Origin: Mercurialis annua
Lineage: Eukaryota; Streptophyta; Magnoliopsida; Malpighiales; Euphorbiaceae
Direction: 5' to 3'
NCBI RefSeq assembly: GCF_937616625.2
Contig: NC_065577.1
Span: 5,559,001 to 5,623,000, forward strand
DNA: 64,000 nt
Shown here: positions 9,761-22,455 of the stretch, piece by piece
Layout: each line of letters begins with the position of its first letter
Numbering within the stretch: position 1 is the first letter of the stretch
Translations under genes and position numbers: made by a program
The notes under the pieces: generated by a model
Seen by the model: the letters and a program-made list of their open reading frames with translations, nothing else
Told to the model about the DNA's origin: nothing
Databases searched by the model: none

Positions 9761-10014
9761 TAATTTTGTTACATAAAGAAACTGGACTTACTAATTTTAT
9801 TTTTGACTTAAGATTATATAACAACATTATCTTTCTTTTTAACAGAATAATAACATTATCTTGGACGGCCATTTCATGTGAAATTTGTTATTCTTTTCAG
9901 CTCCAATATGTAGGCTCCTAGTAGAAGTGTAGACTGATGTGAAACTAAATAATATTATATCCCAATTCAAGTTGAATTTGATGAAAATATATTTTCAAAA
10001 TGATAATAAGATAT
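9761..10014 (+). repeat. Inverted-repeat block A, inner part
   Basis: Contains GACTTAAGATTATATAACAA, GGACGGCCATTTCATGTGAA, GGCTCCTAGTAGAAGTGTAG and CAATTCAAGTTGAATTTGAT. The reverse complement of each, with a few substitutions and small indels, lies in order in 16480-16724. Together with the outer part this gives arms of roughly 400 bp once inserted elements are removed. Confidence 0.75.
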
Positions 10015-11112
10015 TTACACTCAATTCAATTCAACTCAATTATTATAAAAATAAAAAATTATACTTGAAAAATGAATAGTAGACATAAATAATAAAGGCT
10101 CCTCATCTTCATTTTAAATTCTAAGGTATACATTTGTAATATTTTCTCCCACCACATCTCAATACTTTTAATACTCCTTCCTAAAGCTTTAGTTGAACTC
10201 ATGTCTTTTAAAGTTTGTAAAAACAATTCCATAGTAAAGTTCATTCCCATCGTATCACTTCATTTGTTTGAAATATTTAGCATTAGAAGACTCAAATTTT
10301 AGAGTAGTTGATTTTAAAAGTAAAAGTTTTAATTTTTTAATTATATTTTGTTTTTTTTTGTTTTTTTTTTCAGCCAAATATATTTAAGTGACAGCTAAAA
10401 TTAATTTTTGTTAATTTAAAATTTTGTTATATATGTATAACTTATCTTTAAAATTTTATTTTAAAATAAAATTATATTTATATATATATGATAAACTTTT
10501 AAGAGAAATTAACAAAACTAGTTTCCATTTTTTAAATGTGTTCAATTAAGATGATGTGATCCATAGAGTTTAAGAGGTTCATCATAGAGTTTAGGAGGGT
10601 CAGCATCTCCTTTTTTTTCCTCAGCTATCTTTTGTTTCAATCTTCAATAAAAATCATACCCCAATTCTTGAATTTGTGTAGCATAATTTAGAAATATTAT
10701 CAATCTGAACAATTTTGATATCTTCTTACCACACCTCTTTCATAATTTCTTTAATATTTTTTATTTAATTGGGGAAGAAGTGCAATTATGGGAGAAATTG
10801 AATACTTTACCGTCCAACGTTTATACCATTTGAGTTATAACTCATTGATATCTTTAAAATTTATATTTTTCTTTTACTAAAGAACGCTTTAATTTAATAA
10901 AAAAATATTTCTTTCAAGTTTTATCAAGAAGTTAAATTTGAGAGTAAAATTTCTTCTCTTTATAAGTAAAATTATAACTGATGTGATATTTGATAAAATT
11001 GAAAATTAAGTGTTGAATTTTAAGTGCTGAAAATAATGATTACAGATTATTTTAAGTGCTGAATTAAACAAATTTATTTGATAACTGCAATTACTGAAAA
11101 CTATTAAATTTA
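10015..11112. other. AT-rich spacer
   Basis: No gene or element recognised. A short near-repeat of CATAGAGTTTAAGAGG / CATAGAGTTTAGGAGG occurs around 10562-10600. Confidence 0.5.
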
Positions 11113-11616
11113 GGTCTAATGTCTTAAAAAACCCCGACCTTTTAGCCCCTTTTCAATCATACCCTGACGTTGAAAATTTGTCAATTTTACCATATTTTGC
11201 ATTTTTGTATTTCAATTGTACCCTGAAAAATTAAATTAACGTCTTTTGCGTTTAGAAATTTATTTAAAACATTCTCCATGTCTCTCATATATTAATTGTA
11301 TATTTATAAAATTTATTTAAATTTAGTTAAATTAATTAAAAATTTAAATTAGTGTTAATTTGATTATGATTTTTAGTTAGTTTTTAAAAATAAAGAACTT
11401 ATTTTTACTTTTTTGAATAAAAAAGAATTTAATTTCATGTTTAGACTTAATTAATTGAATGATTTCATCATTTAAGTAAAAAAATTAACAAAAATTAAAA
11501 TATTGGGGTACAATTGAAAACGAAAAATTCAAAAGTGGGTAAAATTGACAAATTTTCAACGTCGGGGTGGAATTGATAAAAAGTTTAAAGGTGAGGGGTT
11601 TTTGAGTGATTAGGCC
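11113..11616. mobile_element. MULE-type MITE (504 bp)
   Basis: Left end GGTCTAATGTCTTAAAAAAC, right end complementary and ending GTGATTAGGCC. Inverted similarity runs for about 100 bp and includes CCTGACGTTGAAAATTTGTC against GACAAATTTTCAACGTCGG. An exact 9-bp target duplication TTAAATTTA lies at 11104-11112 and 11617-11625. Non-coding. Confidence 0.9.
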
Positions 11617-11625
11617 TTAAATTTA

Positions 11626-13496
11626 TATATTAAATTTTTGAACATTAACTATTTTAAAGACAATTTATTAAATAAAAATTATATATTATTTAAATTCTTT
11701 AAATATAAATAAATAATATTTAAAAATATTATGAATATTATGTCATGTCATATATAAAACATATAAATAAATTATAAATTTTAGTTGCATATATTGAAAA
11801 TTAATTCTTTATAAATTATAACAATAATCTCCTTATCCTTGAAAATTTGTTTTTAAAATAATTAACCTTTTAAAGTCCAAAATTCTGTTTAAATATAATA
11901 AAATTTGTTTGGGTGTTACAAACGTAAGTCCAAATAACATTAATCTGTTCAGTAAAATAAATAAATTAAAATCTTTAACTTATTATTTTAAGTGATTTTT
12001 GTTTTAACTGAATAAATTAAATTGGACTTTTTTGAATTATCAAACTAATTTAAAATAATTAAGTGTTTAATATATTAATTTAAACAATAAGTTGGATTAT
12101 TAAACATTCCTGAGATTTTTTTTTAATTTGGCTATTGTTGATTATGTTATTGATTAATGAGTCTATTTTATTTCTTATGATATCTTTTCTCAATAATGGA
12201 TATTATGTTTTTTTTTTTGGAATCTTCCATATCATTCATGACTAATTGTGATATTTACTTCATAAAAATATTATTGGAGCCTGGATTATTTACAAATGAG
12301 AATTTTATTTTAATTATATTTTTAGTCGGATTCATTTACTTATTCGATTTATATATAAAAAAACCGTTGAATAGAGCAAACAAGTCGACGAGTTATATAT
12401 TTTAAAAGTCATGTCAACACGATTGAAGAATAGAAATATATTTTGTATTATTTGTTTAATATTTTACTTTTCCACTTTTTAAATGTACAATAGGTGGTAT
12501 TTTTATTTTTATTTCAAAAAAAATCTTTATGATTAATAATTATACATATAAAAAGAAGTTTGTGAGTTATTTTTGGAATTCTGTAGGCAACAAACAAAAA
12601 TTAATAACCAATAGTTATTCCAAATATTTCTTAGCTGTCATCAAAAATTTGGTGGTTGTCTTTTTCAAATAATATAAAATATCCTGTTTTTTAATATGAT
12701 TATCTTTCTATATAAGAACATTATCACTTATTTAGTTACTATTAATATAAATTATATTTACACAATTTTAAAATGAACATATTAGTGAAATCTGTAATAG
12801 AATAAAATTACTACTTCAAAATTCATATTTCCCACGAAAAATACTTTTTTAAGCAGATATATTTTTGATTCAACCAAACAGTAGAATTTACTAACAATTT
12901 TTAATATAGAGAAAAGTTTATAATATGACGCGAATTACTGTTATCCATAATGCATTATTGTCCATTATTACATACAAAAATGTAAAATAATTATCACAAT
13001 AAAACTACTTTATTCATTAAAAAAAAAAATAACAAAAAAACTCATAAATCACAATCGCTTTTCACCAATTGTCATCTTAGATAGAGATATTTCTTTGTTA
13101 CCATTATTATTTCAATTAATAGTACAAAACTCATTTAGTTTTCATTTAATGCCATCTTTCTCAAACTTACATGTGTCCAAACCTCCACCCTCATTAACTG
13201 TTCCATCTTCTTACATATATATAGCTTCTATTCCTTTTGTGAGGTGGAAGTCACATGGCCGGCCAACAATTCTTTTTTTTTCCAACTGTGTGCCACTTTT
13301 TGGATTTTTTTTCTATGATTTTTCATTTTAAAAATCAACCCCTCACAAGATATAATTTTTTATTCCCATGAAAAAGATGTAAACTATTTGTCATTTATTT
13401 TCACTTTTTTGATATTTATTTTCATTTAACTTTTTTGCGAGTTAATTAAATTATAAATTGGATCCTAATTAAATTATGAATTAGAACACAAAAATT
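11626..13496. other. AT-rich spacer
   Basis: About 1.9 kb of AT-rich DNA with no supported gene or complete element. Short open frames (for example 12196-12405 and 13095-13331) have no recognisable protein content. Confidence 0.5.
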
Positions 13497-15974
13497 TGTC
13501 ACGACCCGATTTCCCGCCTCGAAACTCGAGTCGAGACCGGCGCTAGGGAATGGGAATGGTTGTTCCGAAACCCGTAGCAAGTCTAAAACCTCTATAAATT
13601 TTTCGCTACCCAAAATATAAATCTAGATCGTACCTCGCGTACGACCCGTTTTCAGAAAACATCGTTAAATTTTTTTTCCGTTTAACGTGGAAAACACATT
13701 CTGAAAATATTTATATAGGCGAAATCGCGTTTTCAGAAATGCTGGTTGAATAACCCTAGTTATTCTGACCCACGCGCATTTCTGAAAACCGGTGCGGTGG
13801 CACAGGGACTTGGCTCATGTGCCTTGCCTCGCAGGCAGCCCTGTCTCAAACCTCGCACCCGAACAATATGTTTAATAAAATATATCGAACGCTTTCATTT
13901 TCAAAGCGTTATATTAAACATATTAAAGACATGCACAGCAAGCACACAGACGTAAGGCCAGCTACACTACACAAAGTGTCTTTGCAGACCAAAGACACGA
14001 AACTAGGCCCACCCGTAGGGGACACCATAAAACACCATATGCCTATTAAGTAGCCACTTAGTAGAGCTAGACAAAGTTAGGTTCCTATCAGAGTATATAG
14101 ACAGAGGAACCATAACGTGGCCACAGGCATATCAAACATATATACACTATTGCAGCATCTAAGAGTTTAAAGTGTTATTTACATAACGACCGAAGAAGCT
14201 TCCTTGATGGAAAAAGGGTGGAAGCTCGACCAGACCCGGTAGCTAGGTACCTGAAAATTATAAACAACAACGGGGTCAGAAATATAAATATTTCTGAGTG
14301 AGTAAATAGGTTTACAGTTAAATACCAAAATCGCATATAGATAAAATATCGGAATATCAAAATATTGCCAGTCCTCGATCCAAATGAAACCCTAGTCCTG
14401 ATTACGTTATAATGCTATCATATATATAATGCATATGCACAACTCTTGTTTAATACAGGATGAGCTGTATACATATGTATCACAGCCATCTTATCTCTGT
14501 ATAGGGTTGCTGGGCCGGAACTTAAATCACTGCCACCTCAGGACTACCCAATAGGTTTAAGCCGCTTTGCAAGCATCTGGCTTAAAACTTAATCTCAGTA
14601 TGTATGCTTATAATATTTACCTCTCATCTATTTCATTAACACCGGTGATCACACAGTCCTATTGTTGCCCAATAGATAGCTCGTTTCAGTGGATCTTCCT
14701 TGGCTAAGATCATACTTAGTGCGATTTATGGATTTAAAAACAATTGAAAACTAATATTCAAAAGTAAACAAATGAACTCACAAACACCGCTAGGTCTGGA
14801 ATTTAATCCTGTGGTTGTGGTCAGACTGCTGGCTAGCTGGTCGGACTAAACACACAAAGCAAACAAGATAAAACATATCAATATATATTTTCTATAACAC
14901 TTCTAGGTCCATAAACCCAGTTCTAGGTCAAACATATAATCATATAAACATGTAACACTTATGGTCTGTTTTCTTTAAAACCATATTATAAATTCTCGTT
15001 TTGAGAAAACGTTCTAACTTCTCTCTAGAAGTTATTTTAGGTATCACAATACCTAAAGAAAACCATTTATAGTATAGACCTAATTGTCAAAACAATTCTC
15101 GGTCATATACTAAGTATTTAGCAAAACCGATTGCTAAATCTTTAAAACCGTTTAAACGTTGACTTTAACTCTTTTAAAGTCCATTATAAACGTTTAACTT
15201 TACTTTTAAAATCTCCTTTTAAAAGTCTTTAGGTTTAATATATAAAACCTTTTCACTTTCTTCCAACACAAGTTATCGTTTTAAAACATTTTCGAATCAA
15301 CGAAACTATATCAAGTTCTTAGGGCAAAGAGCCCCAAAAAGTCCTCCTCCCCCTTGGCATCAGACCTGCTGTGCATGGCACAGCGGGTCGCTGCACGACC
15401 GTGCAGCTTCAGCTGCACGTTCGTGCAGCTACCGAGCTGCACGTTCGTGCAGCTCATGGCTGCACGTTCGTGCAGCCGTGTTTCCAGCCCCGGAAACACG
15501 ATTTCCGGGGCGTTTCCGACGTGCTCGGAACGCCCGGAACGCTGTAAACGTGTTATTAAATGTCCAATTTCACAAATACTCAATCCAATCACAATTCGGA
15601 CATATAAATCGATAGTTCGATACGGTAACCGTTTATAAACGAGTTTATATTCGAAATAAATCAAAATAAACATTTAATACGGATATAATACCTCGATTAC
15701 GTGAGTAATCGTTGAAGAAATGGAGTTAGAATCGAGAAACGGACGAAGCGGCGCGAAACCCTAAATCGCCGAAGTCTTCAGAGCTTAGCAGCTCAATTCT
15801 TTTCTTTCTGAAGAAAGAAATGAAGGAGATGGCCTTCATTTAGATAAAACTTTATTATTCTTTTCAAAATAGAATAAAATATAAATTATTTATAAATTAT
15901 AATTTGTAATCTTTTATATTGTTTACGGTTTATACATTATTATAATTTCGTCATCCTCACGGAATAATGTTATA
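13497..15974 (-). mobile_element. Solo LTR of a Ty3/Gypsy element, reverse strand (about 2.5 kb)
   Basis: The left edge TGTCACGACCCG with GACCGGCGCTAGGG and AACCCGTAGC is the complement of the LTR 3' end seen at 29140-29190. Inside are the other conserved blocks of this LTR lineage, complemented: ACCGGTGATCACACAGTCC, AACAACGGGGTCAGA and TAGCTCGTTTC. The U3 edge is degenerate; CGGAATAATGTTATA (15960-15974) is my best estimate, so the right boundary is approximate. No internal region is attached and no target duplication was confirmed. Confidence 0.7.
15391..15477. repeat. Four tandem GCTGCACGTTCGTGCAGC palindromes in the solo LTR
   Basis: CTGCACGACCGTGCAG at 15391-15406, AGCTGCACGTTCGTGCAGCT at 15411-15430 and 15435-15454, and GGCTGCACGTTCGTGCAGCC at 15458-15477. 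Another GC-rich inverted set (CCCCGGAAAC...GTTTCCGGGG type) follows to about 15540. The array lies about 500-585 bp from the U3 edge of the LTR. Confidence 0.93.
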
Positions 15975-16479
15975 GACGATGTCGATAGCCTTCATTATAT
16001 AAGTGTTTTATTTATTATTCATCCATTTATTTTAAAAAGAAAACTATATTGTATTAATTAGAAATATCGGGATACAAAGGTAAAGATAAAAAGTTTGGTA
16101 CATTGGAATCTCAAACCGAAATATCAAACATATAAATAGACGCCCTAATAAGACTATAAGCAACTATATATATTCGCTAATTTTTGAATATAACATATGT
16201 AACGAACTATCAATATGGGTTTTAAAAAGAATTTTGCACTCGTTGACAATGACACTAACATAAAAACGATTCTCTTGCGAAGAATAGAAAACTTGAACGA
16301 AGAATAGAAAACTTAAACTAGAAGTAAAACATATGTTTCAAAACGGACATTGTGCGTAGCCAATTTCTTAACCATGATAAAAATTCTTTAAAAATGATCT
16401 TCCGTCACAAAGGGCTCTTGCAATCTTTACATTGAACGATAACTTTCTTGATGATTGAGTAATGTCAAACTTGGTCTAT
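15975..16479. other. AT-rich spacer
   Basis: Nothing recognised, apart from a short local duplication of GAAGAATAGAAAACTT near 16280-16315. Confidence 0.5.
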
Positions 16480-16724
16480 ATATTTTATTATCATTTTAAA
16501 ATTAAAATTAATTTTAGAAATCTAATTCCATCAAATTCAACTTGAATTAAGATTTAAAATCATTTAGATTCATATTAATCTACACTCCTACTAGGAGACT
16601 ACACATTAGAGTTGAAAAGATTAACAAATTTCACATGAATTGGCCGTCCAAAATAATGTTGTTGCATAATCTTAAGCCAAAAATAAAAATATTTAGCACA
16701 ATAGTACTTATGTATCAATATTAT
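16480..16724 (-). repeat. Inverted-repeat block B, inner part
   Basis: Reverse-complement counterpart of 9761-10014 (for example TTCAACTTGAATTAAGATTT, CACTCCTACTAGGAGACTAC and TGAATTGGCCGTCC). It ends where the solo LTR at 16725 begins. Confidence 0.75.
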
Positions 16725-19700
16725 TGTCACGACCCATTTTCATGAATCGTGACCGGCGCTAGGGTATGGGTATGGTTGTACCAAAACCCGTAGCTAGCCT
16801 TGCGGATAACCAACTTATAACATTTAAAACAATAAACCTGCAGAAAATCACATGCTCGGGGGCAACCGAGACTTCAACCTAATCTAGCAGTACAATATAA
16901 CAACATATATTTGAAGTACGCTTATTTCAAAATAATGTCTAACAGCATGGTAATATATATAATTCCATAAACAGTGTAATCATGCCAAATCTGATAAAAT
17001 AATAGTTGGACAATCCAACAAACAATAGTCTAAAATATAAATAAAAGACTAAGACATGAATAACTGATACTACTACTGCGGTCTAAGAGTTTAAAACAGT
17101 TCGACTCTTTTATTCTGAAAATAAAATAAAAACCTCCGAGAATGAAGAAACAGAGATCGACCAAAGCTCAAATCATAAACCTGGAAAATTTGGGAAAACA
17201 ACGGGGTCAGATTTACTGAGTAGAGTTTATATAACCATTTACATTTATTAAGTTAAAAACCTTTAAAAACGTTTAATAAAACATTTTCATTATGGATTAT
17301 CAATGAAACCCTAAACCACAATTCTAAATCCATTGTCGTGTCGGTGAGACGTATCTCAATAACCGATCCCCGACTATTACTTAATAAATAGTGAGCCCAG
17401 GAGACGTATCTTCCACCGGTGCCCTCACTAAGGTGAGACGTATCTCAAACCTACCTCAATACCATAATCATTACCGGTGCGCACGCAGTCCCGATGATGC
17501 CCATCGAGTAGCACGTTCCAAATCAAATCCACAATGCCGAAAACAGTTCAAAAGCTGTTTATACACATATATATATATATACAAAATATAATACTTTCTT
17601 AATAAAGAGGTAAATAGAGATATAAACTCACTGCTTGCTAAATCCACGTGACCTTGACAAGCACCTAACTCTGATTCGCCTCTGAAGTACGAACAGTCGA
17701 CGGGTCTAAATAAAATATTAAAATCATAATTAAAATCAGACCCTAACTCTAAAGATAGACACCACATAGGACTAGTACACACAACAACACGCCAATGTAT
17801 AATCAAACACATAAGATTAAAACGTATTAAAACTATAACCCGAGTTATAGAAATCAAACCATATAAGTTATATATATTAAATTACAATTCAAGTAATTTA
17901 TTAAACAATTTAATTTTACTCAAGTTAAAATCCATACCAGTGAGTCAGCCGAGTTATTAAAAACTACCAAGCTTCTTCCCACTTGTCGGGCGACCACAGT
18001 CTAACCCAAAATAAAACTTATTACATTTATAAACCCGAGTTTATAGATTAACATAATTTAATAAAATAATTATCCATTTTAAAATAGAATTCAATATCTT
18101 GCAAATTAAGTAACCTAAGTTACAAACCAAAACTTGATCAAATAAGTCTTATAAAGTTTAGGGACTAAACTGTACTTTAGCCAATTAGGGACTAAACTGT
18201 ACTTTAGCCAATTAGGGACTAAACTGTACTTTAGCCAAATTGATACCCGAAATCAAATTAATAACTTTTGTTATAATTAAAACAAGGTATAAAGTTACTA
18301 ACCCAAAAACTTACTTAATTAAGTTATAAAAAACGTTCAGGGGTTAAATTGTAATTTAGCCAAATCCATGACAATTCGATATTCGAAATTAATTTAATTA
18401 TTTATTCTCAATTTACTAAATTACAAATCAAAACAAAGATCCAAAGATAAAACTTATCTTGAATAAGTTTTTTTTTCTTTTTTAAAACTTTAGGGGCTAA
18501 ATTGTAAATTAGCCAAATTGGCATATTAGTCGAAATTTAATATAATCACCCGAGTAATTATAATTTAAGTTGTAAAATACCTATTGTTAATTATCAAATT
18601 CCAATTTCAAAAGTTTAAATTAAAATAATAACATAGATAACACAACTTAAGGAATTCAAATGACTTCAATTAAAACATCCAATGACTATTTTGCCAATTG
18701 GCCATCTTCCCCATTAATCATTAACAATTTCCCGCCACCATTCAATTTGAAAGAACAAAAGTAACAAACAGAACCTTTAATTCATGACAAAATCAAACCA
18801 TAAGCAACTTCAATCTTAAGCTTTTCAAATAACAAACTTCTTGATTCTTAACAACCCATGCTAATAATATCATATTCCACATACCAAAAACAAGAACAAC
18901 ACGGAACCAACGAAATCGAGAACAACAATCAACGATGGATCCGAGTCGACATCGGGCATGGTATACGACTGACGGTGGATATCAAATTAGAGTTTCATAT
19001 AAGCTAAACTAATAGGAAACAGAAAACGAACAATGGCAGCGACAACTCGAGAATACGGCAGCAACTATAAACGTAGTGACGACGATACGAAACGGCGATA
19101 AATGGAGAAATCTTTACGCACCTTTATCGATTCTAATATGTGAGATTCAAAGAGATCGTTGAGTCGATGTGAATCGTCGAAGAACAATCAAGTTAAATCT
19201 AAAACAATAAGTTAGAATTCAAGAACCGTATATTGACGATATCGAAACGACGAACAAGTTAACCGTGAACTTACCGATACTAACGAATGAAGGAATTTGA
19301 TGATTGATGATGGAGTTTCAGATGTCAAGGAGGAATGTCGGCTGATGTTTTATGTAAAAGAGAATGAAATTTTAGGTTAAACGTGATGCAGAAAACAATA
19401 TATAGGGGGAAAGGAAAGGCTTCATCTGCTGCATTAAAAATGCAACAAAAATATGATGTATTCATATAATAGAAAAGTGGTGGGCTTGATAAAAATATGG
19501 GCTTATCATGCATTTGAATTAAAAGCCAACGTAATGGCTTACTATGCATATTTACATTTCAATTTAATATCTCTTTTTCTTTTGCCTTTTCTTTTTCCTT
19601 TTTTTCTTTTAAAATTTAATAATACACACTAAACACGAATCGAATCACGATCGAATTAACGAGTAACTCAAATAAAAATTAAATAAAAATATATAATAAT

Positions 19701-19775
19701 AATAATAAATTACCTAAAACTTATCGGAATGCAAAAATTATAATTAACTTTTTTTTTAAAATACGGGATATTACA
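16725..19775 (-). mobile_element. Solo LTR of a Ty3/Gypsy element, reverse strand (3,051 bp)
   Basis: Edges TGTCACGACCC (16725) and CGGGATATTACA (ending 19775) are the exact reverse of the TGTAATATCCCG...GGGTCGTGACA edges of the complete element at 26195-36707. It contains GACCGGCGCTAGGGTATGGG, GGGGGCAACCGAGACTTCAA, AACAACGGGGTCAGA, ATTACCGGTGCGCACGCAG and CACTTGTCGGGCGACC, all collinear with that LTR. It is inserted between the two parts of block B. Flanking pentamers ATTAT and TTCAT do not match well. A 27-bp unit AGGGACTAAACTGTACTTTA + GCCAATT is repeated three times at 18160-18240. Confidence 0.88.
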
Positions 19776-19921
19776 TTCATCACCGACCCGACCCATATTT
19801 TATACAAGTCAATGCGAAGACTATACTTCATATGTGGGTGAACTAATGCTATTGACGCAAATGTGGGCCTAGCCAACTTCATCCGAACTCGGGACTTCTG
19901 CAGTCGGTGGATTTCTGCTTA
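19776..19921 (-). repeat. Inverted-repeat block B, outer part (SINE-like)
   Basis: Reverse complement of 9195-9352: CATCACCGACCCGACCCATA, GTGGGCCTAGCCAACTTC, CGAACTCGGGACTT and GTCGGTGGATTTCTGCTTA. Confidence 0.75.
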
Positions 19922-19928
19922 TTTTATC

Positions 19929-20275
19929 AGACCAAATGTTGTAAAAAGACTAAACTTTTCACAAAAATTTAACAAAAATCTCGACTTTTTAATTTTATCG
20001 ATTTTAACCAAAAATTAATTATTTGATTTCACAAAAATCCCAATTTTTCAATTTTGTCGATTTTGGACAAAATGAATTATTTGTTTCACAAAAGTTTTGA
20101 CTTTTCAATATTTAGTATGTCACATAGGCGCCACATAGGCAACTTGAAATCAATATGAGAGTTGGCCATAATTGAAATCAAATAATTTATTTTTGGCCAA
20201 AATCGACAAAACTGAAAGGTCGAGACTTTTGTGAAACTTTTATAAAAGGTTTGATCTTTTTAAGACATTTGGTCT
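19929..20275. mobile_element. MULE-like MITE (about 345 bp)
   Basis: The left end AGACCAAATGTTGTAAAAAG and the right end CTTTTTAAGACATTTGGTCT are imperfect complements. Inverted similarity continues through TTTCACAAAA, CTCGACTTTT and TTTTATCGATTTT phrases. The flanks TTATTTTAT and TTATTTATA agree at 7 of 9 positions, a possible decayed 9-bp duplication. Edges are good to a few bases. Confidence 0.65.
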
Positions 20276-22455
20276 TTTATTTATATCGAAAAAGTTCGAA
20301 CTAATAATTAAGATACTGGATTATTAAAAACCGTCTCTTTTTACTATGCACCGCTCTCACACATTATGTTTTTGCCCTTTTCTCTTTTTTTGTTTAATTT
20401 TAAAATCATATTTAAATCCTCTCAACTCACATTTAAATATTAAAAATAAATAACAAAAACCTCGTTTAATTTAATTTTAAAAATTTATTCCGTTTAATTT
20501 AAAAAGTTTTTTTCATTTAATTTCAACAAAAAATTTGTTTATCTTTAAAAATAAAATTATTTAATTTTAAAAATATCTTTCATCTAATTTTTAAATTTTT
20601 TCATTTAATTTTAAAATTTTATTTAATTGTCAAATATATTTTTTTGTTTATATTTCAAAAAAACCGATAAATAATTTTTTTAATTTATGGGGACGTTCTC
20701 AGTTTACATCTCCCCAGAGAGGAAGACGTCTTCCAAAATCGTCTCTCCTGGAAGACAACGCCCCCTCTAGTGAGACGTTTTTTGGAAGAGGAGGAGATGT
20801 AAACTGAGAACATCTTTCCTTGTGAGAAAATACAAAATGAAACGTTCCCATAAAAAGGATAAAAAGATAAAAAAAAAAAGGGGCTTTACCTAATAATTAG
20901 GGACAATATTTAATAAAACCCTTAAAATAACTAAAAATTAATTATTTAATATAAAAACGTACCATATTTACTTCTATTTTATGTAGTTATAATTTTATAT
21001 TAAATATATAACAATTAACCATTTAGATAATAACTGAGTATTTACAATTTTAAATGATTTTTATGAATAATTACTATTGATTTTGAAATGGAAAAAATGT
21101 TGTTTTTTTTAATTCAAGTTGGATTTAATGATAAAAAAAAGTATAAGTTGAATCAAAAGTCAACCCAAATAAAAAAAATACTAACAATATCAACTAATTA
21201 AATTTTACTTTATTTAAAGGCTTTCTTAAAAAAAAGTTAAAGATAGGATAATTTTATTATTGTCCTAGTACTGCTGTTCTCTTCTTGATTTTTTTATTAA
21301 TTTTAATCTGTATTCCAGTTGTCTTTATTTAATAACTTAAGTGTTCATGCTTCTTTTCAAAAAAAAATCACGTTGCTATTTTTTGTTATTTGATTAATTT
21401 TAACAGTATGACATACTGACTAGAGACCTATATGGAGTTAATGCAATACAAAAAGTCGGAAATCCAGTTGCTTCTGATGATGAAAAGTGCTTGATTAAAA
21501 TTGTTCAGTAGCATCATGTGGTTAAAAAATAAAGTTATAAGAGCAAATTTTATGAGAAAATCATGATACTTTAAGATTTTTGGAATACAATTTGAATGTT
21601 TTTGTATTTGGAAGATTTAGAAGGAGAGAAACAAAAGAATCTTCAAATATGAAAAAACAGACTATTTGGACTTAACTTTTCTCTATCTTACAAGTGGCAT
21701 TAATCACTATAAATTTTAGAATTCTAATTTCTTTTATAATGGGAATGATGTTTTTTGAATTTAGAATTCTTTGTTAGACATTAATATTGCTACTTTCCGC
21801 TGAAAGTCTTGTAGTCCGTTTGCGTTTTTGTCTTTCACATTTTGTGATCGAGCTAATTTACCGATCATTTATAACAAAAGGATTAACTTTGATTTATTTT
21901 TTGATATTAATTTAATGAAAAAACACCCAAAAAATAATTAAAAGAAATCTAATAAACACTTAAAGACACATATACATCACAGTAAAAAAAATCAAATATA
22001 CATCAACATAAACTGAAATTATATTGAAAACACTAATTTTTTTAATAAAACATCCATAAAATACAATGTGATGGTCAACATTAAGCATACCATGTGTTGA
22101 CCTCTATTGACCGCCTATGATCTGAAAATTGTTTGCAAATTCTGGCGACCGGCCATTGGACTCCGACATTATATAATTTTGATATTTTTCTGGTGTTTCT
22201 AATGTTCTTTTAAATACTGTATTATAAATAAAAATTACTCGTTGCGTCACATTTTATATAAGAGAATTTAATTTCTATTTTGAGTGTCCTATTTTATTTG
22301 ATAATTTCTAGTTATAGAATATTTTACACTGATTTTTTTTCTTTTTTCCTCTCTAATTGATGCATTTAGAAGAATATTTTTGAAAAACAATATTAAGCAT
22401 TTATGAAATATGAAGATATACAGAAAAAGTTAATAAATTTAATCAAACAATATGC
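20276..22455. other. AT-rich spacer with one perfect 19-bp inverted repeat
   Basis: Mostly AT-rich. GTTCTCAGTTTACATCTCC (20695-20713) pairs with GGAGATGTAAACTGAGAAC (20793-20811) around a 79-bp loop that itself contains GAAGACGTCTTCC and GGAAGACAACG. An exon-like stretch follows an acceptor-like TTTTAACAG at about 21397-21405: an open frame reading TRDLYGVNAIQKVGNP and on to KCLIKIVQ, ending at a stop near 21510. The protein family is not recognised. Confidence 0.4.

Noticed and set aside
15354..15673. Overlapping frames on both strands (CTFVQL / TNVQL repeats)
   Set aside because: Generated by the GCTGCACGTTCGTGCAGC palindrome array inside a solo LTR.
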